The notes: generated by a model from the sequence alone, not told the origin. A stretch of DNA of 64,000 bases from Paraglaciecola sp. L1A13 (GCF_009796745.1 NZ_CP047024.1:930001-994000), one strand, 5' to 3'. Positions 24,901-33,622 are shown, counted from the first letter of the stretch. Translations and numbers: made by a program.

Positions 24901-25633
24901 AATTGGGTGTAAAGAGCTGGGTCGCCGCCGGAATATCTTCCGATTTGACTACTTTACCGATAACAGCATCTTTATGCTCAGAGATATAAAACTGATATAG
25001 CCAACCAATAACTTCTATTTGGCTCCAGTCTTCCTCTGGGATGTCGTTTACCAAGTCTTTTAAGATAGAGTCGGTTTTGGTGAGGTTGTCAGGCAGTAGT
25101 AACTCAGTGGCATCATCTAATTGTTCAAACATGAAGGGCATGATTTTATGCAAGTGATGACATTGACCGAGTAGTAGCTCGCGATACAACTCTTCTTCTT
25201 TGTCACCGGCCAGTTGTAACTCGATAATGTGGCTTTTATCTAACTCTAGTGAGTCTGCTACATCAGAGGCATGGCTTAAAATTTCAGGCAGGCTATCTGG
25301 ATTTGTTGGGTGAGATAACACTCTGAATCCATGGTCTAGGTATTCATGTATCTCCATATAACGAAGTGCTGCAAAACGGTTAAACCAGGTATAGGCCATT
25401 TCACGTAAGAACAACTCGTAGCCTTTTGAAGCAACACGCTTTTCAAGTTGCTGGCGCTGTTCACCCTGTTTGCGGCTAAACACCCGACCTTCAATTAGTG
25501 CGGCCCCACCTTCGAACTGCACCGGCTCAACATTATGCTGGTAAATGCCCAAATGCGCTGCGCGCTTTTTAACGGCCCCGATAAACTGGCGACGGGCCTT
25601 AGGCGCGTAGGCTTTTAAGTTTTTGGTGTTCAT
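21947..25633 (-). CDS. pglX: PglX, BREX-1 adenine-specific DNA methyltransferase
   Basis: 1228 residues, full length for the family. Motif I for S-adenosylmethionine (VLDPAAGSGHIL) is at about residue 305 and motif IV (AVVANPPFLD) at about 510, so it is an N6-adenine methyltransferase. The region from about 570 to 880 is the target-recognition part. The last 90 residues are a coiled coil plus a conserved tail, and it is this tail that recurs twice downstream. PglX marks host DNA and takes part in sensing unmarked phage DNA. An in-frame repeat encodes GVIPAQAGIYN at about residue 427. AGGAAG lies seven bases before the start; brxC ends about 20 bases upstream. Confidence 0.97.
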   Translation of the reverse strand: MNTKNLKAYAPKARRQFIGAVKKRAAHLGIYQHNVEPVQFEGGAALIEGRVFSRKQGEQRQQLEKRVASKGYELFLREMAYTWFNRFAALRYMEIHEYLDHGFRVLSHPTNPDSLPEILSHASDVADSLELDKSHIIELQLAGDKEEELYRELLLGQCHHLHKIMPFMFEQLDDATELLLPDNLTKTDSILKDLVNDIPEEDWSQIEVIGWLYQFYISEHKDAVIGKVVKSEDIPAATQLFTPNWIVKYLVQNSVGRQWLATYPESELKGKMEYYIEPAEQTPEVVEQLKAITPTSIDPEQIKVLDPAAGSGHILVEVYEVLREIYLERGYRLREIPELILTKNIYGLDIDDRAAQLAGFALMMKAREDDRRIFQRVQDGDVHLNVYSMQSTEGLDIPRLWSALDLEDKHQKGTTGGLFEEPTGVIPAQAGIYNDYLQLLNYLKTSFLQAKTLGSLIQIDNQYLANLLALKDLLQVKQKSTDPAAKQAAIELLPIVYQAIALAQKYNAVVANPPFLDDKYFVYDLKECSKQNYKNYSQNLYSMFIQRTSELTDIGGEYCLVTPLTWMFISSYEKVRKNILLNHSISSSVKPSYTAFFEMASVQFVAFTIKKGVTNYKGSFFDLGYLGSAGDQPNRLKNKLENNLGSQCFSADFIKLPSSIIAFWLNDKMREAFLTGDLLGTFAKPRQGMATADNDRFVRFWFEIDHSKLGLNLESIEQAKELDKKWFPYNKGGGFKKWYGNNENVVNWENDGHEIRNFFVNGKLKSRPQNIEYFFKPSLTWSLISSYEFGVRVCEQGYLFDVGGSSAFPDEKDRYLVAGFMCSKLSSEFMQALNPSANMQVGNVANLPILKKDIEPDRTELENLVKSAIEISKVDYDNLEISYGFQKLPIFNYNSNRIKDNFNFELQTEAQDVSGLQYIEESINSLFIKAYGLVDSISSAVDNKYVTLYSNPDYKYSSKQGSDKNFIRHISDKAFDLVSYSIGCMMGRYSLDRKGLVYAHSGNEGFKELAAEDTYQTFPADDDGIIPLASEDWLFDDDATTRFREFVKIVWGAEHLNENLEFVAESLCLHALKPKKGEGAMDTIRRYFSSQFFKDHCKTYKKRPIYWLFSSGKEKAFECLVYLHRYNEGTLSRMRTEYVTPLMGKYEHQHSSLEQDILEGSTEQKRLAEKALKDLEKKQAELRTFDEQLKHHAEKRITLDLDDGVKVNYGKFGNLLADVKNIHGVAVK
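24339..24358. repeat. REP/dRS3-like palindrome inside pglX
   Basis: ATTCCCGC-CTGC-GCGGGAAT is a perfect 8-bp stem with a 4-base loop. It is of the kind seen in dispersed repeats of many proteobacteria (ATTCCCGC...GCGGGAAT). Read in the pglX frame it gives the familiar VIPAQAGI peptide. It keeps the reading frame and sits between the conserved methyltransferase blocks, in a position likely to be a surface loop. Confidence 0.7.
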
Positions 25634-25653
25634 TAGTAACTTCCTATCCCTGT

Positions 25654-28600
25654 TTATTTAATGCGAACTTTATTATTTTCGGCTACTAAGTTTGTTAGTT
25701 GCTGACGTAAGGCACTGAGATAATCCTCGATGTCTTGTTCTGTTTCGATCATGGCGCTTGGGTTAATGCTGCGCAACACGCTGCTGGTTTCGAAGGTGAC
25801 TATTTTTTTCGGGGCAGGTTCTGCTGCATCACGTTTTTCAGTAGCAGTATGATCAGGATATGTTTGCTCACCCTCTTTAGCACTGGTGTTTTGCGCCCCT
25901 CCCCCTTTTGCTGCTTCTTTAGCTTTGGCCTGCGCTGCCTTTTGTTGTGCTTGTTGTTGCTCAATGTTGTTATTGATCACCTCGTAGCCGTCTTCTTCGA
26001 GATTGGCGGCTTCGGTGATTTCTTGATGGATTTCGGCAATACCTTGTAAATCATCCAGCCTTTGCATAGCTAATTGCAAGGGGCGCAGTGCATGATTGCT
26101 GACATCAGATGGCACAGCGGCAGATTGGATTTGTTGCGTTAAGTGATCGATGCGGATTTGAATACGAGATTTAGCATGTTCACGTTTTTCATTTAATAGT
26201 TTGTTATTAACCGCAACCACTTGCTCAATAAGTGGTTCGATTTCACGGATGTTTTTATAAGGTCGCTCTTGGTTGTATATGGTTTCAAGCTTGCTTAAAG
26301 CCGTTGATGCGGTAGTGTCTTTTATCAGCGCGGTACGGTTACGTTCAAACTTAACTGACAATGCCTGAGTTAGTTTTTGCCAGGTTGAAAACTGGGACTC
26401 GTAAAAATTTTCTAAGTCTTGATAGTCTTCTTCAAAATCGAGTAAGTCGTTTGAATTAATTAAAAACTGCTCAATAAACTGAAAGCTGGAATGTATGTCG
26501 GTCAGGCCTGCCAACAATATTACGCCATTGTCGATTTCTTTCACTCCAGGATACTTACCTGTAGAGGCTTTATTGGCAAAACCTTCGAGCTTACTTTTCA
26601 TGGTACGCAAGCTGCTTTGGGCGTCATTTGCCAATTCCGTCTCGGTTTCGCGCGCATTACTGCCAAAGATATCGCGGAATAATTTAGCCGCACGTTTTAG
26701 ATTGGCTTCTGACTGCTGTTTAATGCGTCGTACACGCATTTCGCTGCGTTTTCTGACCTGGGTTAAATTATCGTAGACGTTTTTCAACAAAACATCTTGT
26801 TGACGCATTTGAAAACATATTTTGTTGGCTAGGGCCAAGCGAGAGATGAGTAAGATGATCTCTTCATCATTCCAGCCAAAGGGGCGCTTTGAGAATTTTT
26901 TGACTATGTCTTCTGCTGTGATTAAACGGCCAGCGTCATCTGCTAAGGCTATGTGTTTTTCGACTTCTAGACTGGCTAATGGATTCACTTCTTCAGCATT
27001 GAGATCTAGCCCAATTTGCCCTACGTCGTCGGCAATTAAAACGTTTTGGGTTTCACGGCGAATATCGCCGGCAAAGGGTTTGATTAACTTGAGCTTACTG
27101 AAGGTATTTTCAATTACATATTGGTAGATTTCATCCAAGATATTACCAATTGAACTACCTCTGGGGTTTTGTTCTTGCCCCAAGGCGAAATAACTCGCGT
27201 CTCTTAAGAGTTGTTCAATTTCTATAACCAGCCTTTTGTGGCGTTTGTGGTTGTCGTTGGCTTTGTCGCGCAGTAGTACTTCTTGTTCGGGGCGGTTACC
27301 GCCGGTCATGCGTAAAAATTTGCGAGTTTTGATAAAGGTGCGTAACTCGTCAAATAATTTAGGTTTATCGCTGAGTTTGATTAGGATACAACCATTACCA
27401 TCTGCAGAGCTGTTAGCGCATACAGCATGTTCGTATTCTGTATAGTTAGCATCTATAGGTGAGATGATCTTAACTACTAAGTCGTGCTCTTGTGAGCCAT
27501 CACGAGGTATGCCATTACAAAAACGACTGATGGGGAAATCTTGTTTGTTTTCGGCGTAACGAAAATTATTGTTGCGGCGCAGGATCTCCTCAAAAACAAT
27601 ATTACTTAGCTCTACGGTTTCGTCTGAGGCTTCAACATCGGTATGTTGGATTTCTTTTTCAATTTCTTTTTCTTCATTGGTTAAGAAGATATATTCATCG
27701 CCTTGGCGGGCGATAAGTACGTTTTGCTCCAACGCATTGATTGCTTGTTCGATATTGTGGCGTAAGGCTAGGCGATCTTCATCCACTTTGCTCACACACA
27801 AAGTCACCAAATTATCTAAAGTCGATTTAAGCACATCCACATAACGAATTAAGAATAAGGTTTTAAGCAGGCATAGGGCAAAAGGTGAAATGGATTGTTT
27901 TTGTGAGGCTTGGTCGATGTCTTTTTTCACCGAGGTATCCAGAAAACTCTCAATAGCCGGATAAAAGTAATACAAGGGAATAAGCACACCTACTTCTTCG
28001 TTGCGCACTTGTTTTGCCGCACTTTGGAAGGCGTCGAGCAACGAGCGCTCACCCCGGCTTAAATGTAAGCCTGTGGCACCGGCTTTACGGATAGCCTCAA
28101 AGATTTTTTGTACTAGTGTGTAGTGGTAAGGCACAAAAGGGTAACTATGAATAAAACTTGTGGCATCTCTGAAGTTGGCCAGCTCGGCAGTTGTGGTCTG
28201 ATCAAAAGCCAATTGATTGCGTAGAATGTCGCCTTTTTCATCGTACAACTGCGACAGTAATTCACGGGCTGGTTGCTCTTTTTCAAGCAAACGTTTTTCA
28301 ATGACCTCGCTGGTGTTTGAACTCGAAAGCGACAAACGTTCGAAGCGGCCTTGGATTTTTGAAAAATCTTGACCTTTAGAGCCGGTCATTTGACCTATGA
28401 CTGAATCGATGTCTTCCTGAGACGTTACCACTACCCAAGCCCTGCCTTCGCAGATGGTGCCTAAGTTTTCGGTGATGGTTTGTAGTTTCAACATCATTTG
28501 AATGTTGTTACCTATAAACTGCCCGACTTCATCGACAAAAAATAACACGCGTCTGTCTTGGTTTACGTCTAGGTATTCTTTTACCCATTTACAAAAATTT

Positions 28601-29322
28601 GCTACATCGAGTGCAAAGTTATTTTCAAGTTGTTCAACCCACTGCTTGGCAGATTCAGGGGATTGTTTGGTGACTGTTGCTAAGGCTGAGGCCATTTCGT
28701 CTCGATAGAAATCGTAGGCGTCGCGCTCTTCTGTCCAACTTACTTCGGTGAGCTTAGTAAATTCTTGTTTAAAGTCTTCAAATATATGTCTGTTGGTTAA
28801 CTCTCGTTCTAGGTGGGCAATATGTGGGTGATCGCTGCTGAAACCCATTTGCTCGTTAAACACCTTAAGAAACACCTTTAATATTGCGTCGTCACCGTCA
28901 TCGGTATTGGCACGGCTATCGATATTAAACAGGATTACAGTGTTGTCTTTTGCGACTGCGGCTTTTATCTCGCCAAGTAATAATGCATCAAGCTTTTTGT
29001 CGGCAAAAAAATCAATTGCGGGTTTGTCGCCTGCTCGGCGGTTTTCTAATAAATACGACAATATTTTAATGAAATGAGATTTACCCGAACCAAAGAAACC
29101 ACTGACCCAAACCCCCAATTTACCCGATGCCGCTTTTGCTTTTGGATCACGCACCGATGGCATGTATGAATCAAAAAAGCCTTCAAAATGTTTTGCCAAC
29201 TCATTGGTTATGACGTACTCATCTAACTCGGTATAGACGGTTTCGTCATTGCGTTGATCCGCTTTAACTACGCCATTGATGGGGCGGTTAATATCTTTAG
29301 TAAATAAATCTTTAATTAGCAT
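25654..29322 (-). CDS. brxC: BrxC, BREX P-loop ATPase
   Basis: 1222 residues. Walker A (GFFGSGKSHFIK) is at about residues 74-85 and the Walker B region (RVLFFVDEVGQFIG) at about 255, as in the DUF499/PglY group of large AAA-like ATPases. A long helical region fills the C-terminal half, with an Ala/Lys/Gln-rich low-complexity stretch near residue 1135 (QQAQQKAAQAKAKEAAKGGG). BrxC is an essential core component of type 1 BREX. It is 20 bases upstream of pglX in the same operon. Confidence 0.96.
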   Translation of the reverse strand: MLIKDLFTKDINRPINGVVKADQRNDETVYTELDEYVITNELAKHFEGFFDSYMPSVRDPKAKAASGKLGVWVSGFFGSGKSHFIKILSYLLENRRAGDKPAIDFFADKKLDALLLGEIKAAVAKDNTVILFNIDSRANTDDGDDAILKVFLKVFNEQMGFSSDHPHIAHLERELTNRHIFEDFKQEFTKLTEVSWTEERDAYDFYRDEMASALATVTKQSPESAKQWVEQLENNFALDVANFCKWVKEYLDVNQDRRVLFFVDEVGQFIGNNIQMMLKLQTITENLGTICEGRAWVVVTSQEDIDSVIGQMTGSKGQDFSKIQGRFERLSLSSSNTSEVIEKRLLEKEQPARELLSQLYDEKGDILRNQLAFDQTTTAELANFRDATSFIHSYPFVPYHYTLVQKIFEAIRKAGATGLHLSRGERSLLDAFQSAAKQVRNEEVGVLIPLYYFYPAIESFLDTSVKKDIDQASQKQSISPFALCLLKTLFLIRYVDVLKSTLDNLVTLCVSKVDEDRLALRHNIEQAINALEQNVLIARQGDEYIFLTNEEKEIEKEIQHTDVEASDETVELSNIVFEEILRRNNNFRYAENKQDFPISRFCNGIPRDGSQEHDLVVKIISPIDANYTEYEHAVCANSSADGNGCILIKLSDKPKLFDELRTFIKTRKFLRMTGGNRPEQEVLLRDKANDNHKRHKRLVIEIEQLLRDASYFALGQEQNPRGSSIGNILDEIYQYVIENTFSKLKLIKPFAGDIRRETQNVLIADDVGQIGLDLNAEEVNPLASLEVEKHIALADDAGRLITAEDIVKKFSKRPFGWNDEEIILLISRLALANKICFQMRQQDVLLKNVYDNLTQVRKRSEMRVRRIKQQSEANLKRAAKLFRDIFGSNARETETELANDAQSSLRTMKSKLEGFANKASTGKYPGVKEIDNGVILLAGLTDIHSSFQFIEQFLINSNDLLDFEEDYQDLENFYESQFSTWQKLTQALSVKFERNRTALIKDTTASTALSKLETIYNQERPYKNIREIEPLIEQVVAVNNKLLNEKREHAKSRIQIRIDHLTQQIQSAAVPSDVSNHALRPLQLAMQRLDDLQGIAEIHQEITEAANLEEDGYEVINNNIEQQQAQQKAAQAKAKEAAKGGGAQNTSAKEGEQTYPDHTATEKRDAAEPAPKKIVTFETSSVLRSINPSAMIETEQDIEDYLSALRQQLTNLVAENNKVRIK

Positions 29323-29341
29323 TAAGTTTTTCCAAATCCGT

Positions 29342-29929
29342 TTACGGCACTAATTTGAATGCGCGGTAGTAGTTGTTCGATTCCATGCGATTGAAGGCTT
29401 TTAACGCTAAGCCATCCCATTCACCGGGGTAAAATAATAAGGTTGGTACAGCTCCGACTTTGGCATGTAACGCATTGAGTAACTCATGCCCTCGGATAAT
29501 AGGCCAGGCACTGCCCAAACCATGCATTAAAATGAAGTCACAGTTGTCTAAGTCTATTTTGTTGACGATGAATTCAGCAAAACGATTTTGTTCAAGAGGA
29601 CCTTTTAATGCATTAAACAAAGCGGCATCGCCCTGTGATTTTTGCTTTTGAAAGGAGCGAGTTAATAAATTTCTGGACTCAAGTAATGAGGCGACCTCTG
29701 CAAATAAGTTAATATTGGCGAATGTTTTGCCACGACTTTGCAATTTATTGGTCATAAACTCTAGATGATCCCGCACTGTTAATTCGGCTTCAGCAGGATA
29801 ATCAAAAACGTAAAAACCAATTTCGTTACCTAGACCTAGATTGTTAAGAAATTCAGCACTTTCTATCTTTGATAACACTTGGTTTAAGCGCTGATTTAAG
29901 TCTGATAATTGTACTTTTTCTAATACCAT
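29342..29929 (-). CDS. brxB: BrxB (DUF1788)
   Basis: 195 residues, the usual BrxB size. Conserved-looking stretches are RLNQVLSKIESAEFLNNLGLGNEIGFYVFDYP near the N-terminus and VGAVPTLLFYPGEWDGLALKAF near the C-terminus, with the family ending NNYYRAFKLVP. It is a core BREX protein of unclear biochemistry, required for the system. A GGAGGTG ribosome site at the end of brxA lies nine bases upstream of its ATG. It ends about 20 bases before brxC. Confidence 0.95.
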   Translation of the reverse strand: MVLEKVQLSDLNQRLNQVLSKIESAEFLNNLGLGNEIGFYVFDYPAEAELTVRDHLEFMTNKLQSRGKTFANINLFAEVASLLESRNLLTRSFQKQKSQGDAALFNALKGPLEQNRFAEFIVNKIDLDNCDFILMHGLGSAWPIIRGHELLNALHAKVGAVPTLLFYPGEWDGLALKAFNRMESNNYYRAFKLVP

Positions 29930-29935
29930 ACTGAA

Positions 29936-30550
29936 CTACACCTCCATTGCCGCGACTATGTCTTCGCGCTGCATATCAGCGAGTAAACTTTTTACTTCAG
30001 GAAGCAAATATACATTTTGAAGTTTTTTGTTTCGGGTTGATTCAATGTAACCCGCATCGGCCAGTATTTTAAATACAACCTGGCTAATCTTATAGGTAGA
30101 AGATTCTGTCATTTGTGCGAACTCAGGAAACAATCTTGAGCGATCTTCCCAGAATGCGACCCAATCATTTGAGTCGATAAGATCACGAAACATGCGTTTT
30201 GCATCGAGCACTACATCACGCATAAAATCTGCCAGCATAGTGGATTGAATCAACGTTGCAGCAAACATGAGTTGGCTTGATAACTCGGCACTGCCAAAAG
30301 CGAGCTGCGTTAAAAACTCATCGCTTAAGCCTTCTAAACGCTTTTTAATGGTAGATGCATTACGTTTTGCCGATGCGTCGGATCGTTTCTGTAAGATATT
30401 TTGATTAACAATGGCATCAAGCCACTCGTCTTGACTGGGCTTTTTAAGCAACAGTTCGGCAACGATTTGCCCTTCACGGATCATCAAACTGCCACCAATA
30501 AGGTCACCAAGATAGGCTTTATGATTTTTTAAACTGGCTTGTGGTATCAA
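29936..30550 (-). CDS. brxA: BrxA (DUF1819)
   Basis: 204 residues, first gene of the BREX operon. The start is TTG at 30550 with GAGG nine bases upstream; an internal ATG 21 codons later would lose conserved N-terminal sequence. The fold is all helical with a winged-helix-like C-terminal part (ESSTYKISQVVFKILADAGYIES). BrxA proteins bind DNA in other systems. No brxR regulator gene lies upstream, unlike many BREX loci, so control must come from the promoter region or from the accessory regulators. Confidence 0.93.
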   Translation of the reverse strand: MIPQASLKNHKAYLGDLIGGSLMIREGQIVAELLLKKPSQDEWLDAIVNQNILQKRSDASAKRNASTIKKRLEGLSDEFLTQLAFGSAELSSQLMFAATLIQSTMLADFMRDVVLDAKRMFRDLIDSNDWVAFWEDRSRLFPEFAQMTESSTYKISQVVFKILADAGYIESTRNKKLQNVYLLPEVKSLLADMQREDIVAAMEV

Positions 30551-30841
30551 ACTACCCGACCTCTACTTCTAATTTTTCAAATTATGAGACGTTAATAATA
30601 ACATCAAGCTTAACTATGAGGTTCGTGAATTCTATCTCGAGGATAGAAAGTGAATAAACACAAAATGATAAACATTACTGAAACTGTAACTTGCTTGGAA
30701 TTAGGTTCAATATAACGAATCTGTTTACGTTTTAGGATACTTTACCTCAACATTATCCATTCATACATAGCTATATCCAGTAAGCTATTTCAGTTAAGCA
30801 AGTTGAAATATTTATTCTCTATTGCAAAATATCTTGTTTTT
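30551..30841 (-). promoter_or_regulatory. BREX operon promoter region with a palindrome
   Basis: The 291 bases ahead of brxA contain no gene. On the minus strand, TTGATG and TAATTT with a 17-base spacer lie about 40-65 bases before the TTG and form a plausible sigma-70 promoter. Further upstream, TTCTATC-TCGAG-GATAGAA (30630-30648, plus strand) is a perfect 7-bp inverted repeat and a candidate operator. There is no gene in the immediate neighbourhood for a dedicated regulator. Confidence 0.45.
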
Positions 30842-31467
30842 TTAGGTTGCAACGATTGACCTAGATTTGTCTTCGTAATCATGGGTCTTCGCTCTTATTA
30901 TCATTAACAGCCTTTGCTTGTTTGAGACCCATACCACTCCTTGCTCAACGATATGAAGGTATTTCTCTTCATTAACATTTCTATAGGTTTGTAGTGCCTT
31001 GTCAAACTGGCCTTGTAGGCGATAGATGTCGGCACAGAGCAAGTCGTACTCTGGCATGTGGTACTTGGGTGGCGATGCCAAAATATGTTCTGTAGCTTTA
31101 AGATATTGGCGAAGCGTAATTTCACTTGGTTGAGTATTTTTATTTTCTAGGTGATGAATTTGATTAAACAAGCGATAGGCACTTAGGGCGTAACTCATTT
31201 TATCGTCTGCATTGGTGCTATGTTCAAACAGTTCTAAGTACACATCTGATGTTGGGTGAGGTAAATAATATATATCTTTTCGTTTGTGTAATCTGCGTTT
31301 CCAAAACGGTACTTTTGTGGCAGTTTTCAATAAAGGGATATCTTGCACTCCAAGTATAATTTCACAGCAATTTGAGCAGCGGGTAACGTCAAATATAAAG
31401 TGACGTAGTCCGTAAGAAGAGCCTCCATCAGAATAGGTGACTTCCCAATTGTTATTGAACGAACGTA
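30842..31467 (-). pseudogene. TPR-like gene of unknown function, 5' part cut off by an IS3 element
   Basis: About 208 codons. The frame runs out of the IS end without a start of its own. It has a Cys pair (FDVTRCSNCCEIILG), then helices that resemble tetratricopeptide repeats (ALSAYRLFNQIHHLE, YDLLCADIYRLQGQFDKALQTYRNV). On the other side of the IS (32694 to about 32760) the same frame continues as KIIVANKTKAGGKYKQYI, and joining the two sides gives a continuous reading, which shows the gene was split by the insertion. I do not recognise the family. It lies just upstream of brxA on the same strand. Confidence 0.6.
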
Positions 31468-31493
31468 TGATCTTCCCCCAGTTTCGTAGACAC

Positions 31494-32387
31494 TTAACTT
31501 GCCTGTGAATATGTATTTTCATATTCATCTGGGGGCACATGTCCAAGGTGGCTATGCAGTCGAGTTCGATTGTAAAACACCTCAATGTAATCGAACAAAT
31601 CCGCTTTGGCTTCACTTCGGTTCACGTACACTTTTCGTTTCACTCGCTCCGTTTTAAGTGAGTGAAAAAAACTTTCTGCAACCGCATTATCTAAACAATG
31701 GCCTCGGCGGCTCATGCTGGGTATCAGATTATGAACACTTAAAAAGTCTAAATAGTCACCGCTGGCATATTGACTGCACTGATCACTGTGTACTATCACC
31801 TCAGATACCGCAGGTCGTCTCCATATCGCCATCAGTAACGCTTTAATCACGATATCTGATGTCATGGTAGGTTGCATCGACCAACCAATAACCTTTCGTG
31901 AGAACAAGTCCAACACCACGGCCAAATACAGCCAGCCTTCATAGGTTTTGATGTACGTTATATCTGATACCCAAGCGGTATCAGGCTCGCTCACAACAAA
32001 TTGCTGTTGTAGATGGTTATCTGCTGCAATATGAGGCGTAGAAGACTTGAAGTAACGTCGCTTATAGCCAATATTAGCTTTGAGCTTGGCCTGCTTCATC
32101 AACTTAGCAACACGATTCACACCACACCTTTCACCTTGTCGCCTAAGATCATGCGTGATCCTAGGGCTGCCATAAACAGCCCCACTTTGCACATAACTTT
32201 CTTTGATGCGTTCAAGCAAGCGCTCATTGTCCTGTGCACTTTTTGATAATGATTGCTTCGACCAGGCGTAAAATCCACTACGATGAACGTTTAACACACG
32301 GCACACGGCACACGGCACATGGTACTGACACGATAAACATGGAGTCGGGATTTTATGAACGTGTACCTTTCTTTGACTCGCTTGCAA
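31494..32387 (-). CDS. IS3-family transposase OrfB (DDE integrase core)
   Basis: 297 residues. The HTH_21 region (GSPRITHDLRRQGERCGVNRVAKLMKQ) is followed by the rve core with the three acidic residues: WVSDITYI, VIVHSDQCSQYAS and NAVAESFFHSLKTE. In the middle motif Cys replaces the usual Gly (HSDxGSQY), which may weaken activity. In IS3 elements OrfB is made as a fusion with OrfA by -1 frameshifting; the orfA frame overlaps this one by about 35 bases. Confidence 0.9.
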   Translation of the reverse strand: MQASQRKVHVHKIPTPCLSCQYHVPCAVCRVLNVHRSGFYAWSKQSLSKSAQDNERLLERIKESYVQSGAVYGSPRITHDLRRQGERCGVNRVAKLMKQAKLKANIGYKRRYFKSSTPHIAADNHLQQQFVVSEPDTAWVSDITYIKTYEGWLYLAVVLDLFSRKVIGWSMQPTMTSDIVIKALLMAIWRRPAVSEVIVHSDQCSQYASGDYLDFLSVHNLIPSMSRRGHCLDNAVAESFFHSLKTERVKRKVYVNRSEAKADLFDYIEVFYNRTRLHSHLGHVPPDEYENTYSQAS

Positions 32388-32631
32388 AGTACACGGCGGC
32401 CTCCTTTAAGATGTTACGCTCTTCTGTCAGGTGCTTAACTTCAGCTTTAAGTTTGCGAATTTCATCTTGCTCTGCCGATTGGCTAGCGGGTACTTTTACT
32501 TTACTCACCCAGTAATAGAGTGACTTATCTGATATACCTAAGCGTTTAGAAACGTCAGGTACAGAATAGCCTTTTTAAACCACTTGGCGAACGGCTTCTT
32601 GTTTAAATTCATCGGGATATTTTTTATTCAT
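32353..32631 (-). pseudogene. IS3-family OrfA with in-frame TAA
   Basis: Starts MNKKYPDEFKQEAVRQVV, then TAA at 32575-32577, then continues in frame KGYSVPDVSKRLGISDKSLYYW (HTH_Tnp_1), a leucine-zipper-like SEQDEIRKLKAE and an end at SESKKGTRS. Length and order are those of a normal 92-codon OrfA except for the stop at codon 19. The nonsense codon would block both OrfA and the OrfAB transposase. Confidence 0.8.
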
Positions 32632-32693
32632 AACACTTTTTACCTTACTTCAGTTTCTAAGTAAAAAGTGTCTACAAAGTTAGGGGAAGATCA

Positions 32694-33541
32694 ATGTATT
32701 GCTTGTATTTTCCTCCTGCTTTTGTCTTATTTGCTACAATTATTTTGAGCTGATCGGCCGAAGATAGCTTTTAATAAATGCTCTGTTCCATTGATAAATG
32801 TTGCTATATGAACGCCAGTTTCACGATTAAATTAATGATATTAAATGTCATAATCAGCTGAAATTTCTCCATTATATAAGCTTAATAAACGTTAAAAGCG
32901 AGTATTGTCAGGGGATGGAATAGCAAGACTGTATTGAAAAATAACGGACTAAATCTCCAAGCTAGGATTGAAATAATAATGCTTTTCTTCAAAGCTTTTG
33001 CTGTTTGGTGACGTCCGTTCTTAGTCTGCCCGTAAGTGAAAACGCATGTTCGCGATCCGTCAAACTTCGTTACAGTTACGCTTTTTTTTGTGTTTTTGAC
33101 AAAAAATGATATTTTCATTCCGAGTTGCGTTTTAGCCCAATGAATAGGGTGTTCTCCAGATATCGATTAATTTTGTTTTGAGACTCCTCCCTACGTTACA
33201 TCAGATTGTTTTTATCTAGGTAACGCCAGTTTCCAAATCTCAGTAACGCATCTGGGTAACACATCTTTTCTAATCTCGGTAACGCCATATAATGTGGTAT
33301 TTGGTTTCGCGGTAAATCAGATCAGGATCTTTTCAGACTGGTTTCCAAAACTTTCTTTTTGGGACAAAAACACAGCTCAGTTGTTTCGTTTTTTTAGTTG
33401 CAGAATTAACGTTGCGATGATGAAAAAAATTATCGTTGGGTAAGCGTTTTATTACCGATAATTTTTGGTGCATATTCCAGCCCAACGTGAATACTGAATC
33501 CGGCCCCAACGTGAACACTTTTTGGGTATCACCGTAATGAG
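32694..33541. other. Gene-poor stretch between two IS elements, with a 36-bp tandem duplication
   Basis: Apart from the 5' scrap of the split TPR gene at its left end, I see no credible gene; the one longer minus-strand frame at 32882-33118 has no ribosome site and no recognisable motif. Two imperfect 36-bp units lie head to tail at 33219-33254 and 33255-33290, each with GGTAAC at the start and TAACGC about 23 bases in. At about 33485-33510 the motif CCAACGTGAA(T/C)ACT occurs twice, resembling the right end of the IS21 copy that follows. Confidence 0.5.
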
Positions 33542-33622
33542 TGTTCATTTTCAGACGGAATGACTTTCCCTGCTTTGATTTTGTAACTGCTAACTTATTT
33601 CCGTTTGCTTAAGGAGCAGGTT

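Larger units (their letters stand above)
31468..32693. mobile_element. IS3-family insertion sequence, 1226 bp
   Basis: Terminal inverted repeats: TGATCTTCCCC at 31468 and its complement ending 32693; the repeat continues inward for about 28 bases with a few mismatches (...GTAGACACTT). It contains orfA and orfB on the minus strand. No clear target-site duplication is visible. orfA carries an in-frame TAA, so this copy is probably unable to transpose by itself. Near 32295-32320 a 7-bp unit (ACACGGC) is repeated three times inside the start region of orfB. Confidence 0.85.

Noticed and set aside
25735-28708. Several plus-strand frames of 60-105 codons across brxC
   Set aside because: They are antisense shadows of a well-supported 1222-residue gene and have low-complexity Ser/Leu/Cys-rich translations.
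5282-30550. CRISPR array within or next to the defence locus
   Set aside because: No series of short repeats with regular spacers and no cas gene was seen. The repeated segments here are protein-coding pglX tails.
32294-32320. ACACGGC tandem repeat as a phase-variation tract
   Set aside because: Only three units, located in a non-functional insertion sequence; unlikely to control a cellular gene.
31462-32700. A target-site duplication for the IS3 element
   Set aside because: Bases flanking the two ends do not match over 3-5 bp, so none is claimed.
32882-33118. Minus-strand 78-codon frame between the IS elements
   Set aside because: No ribosome site, no recognisable fold, and it lies in repeat-rich debris; not reported as a gene.
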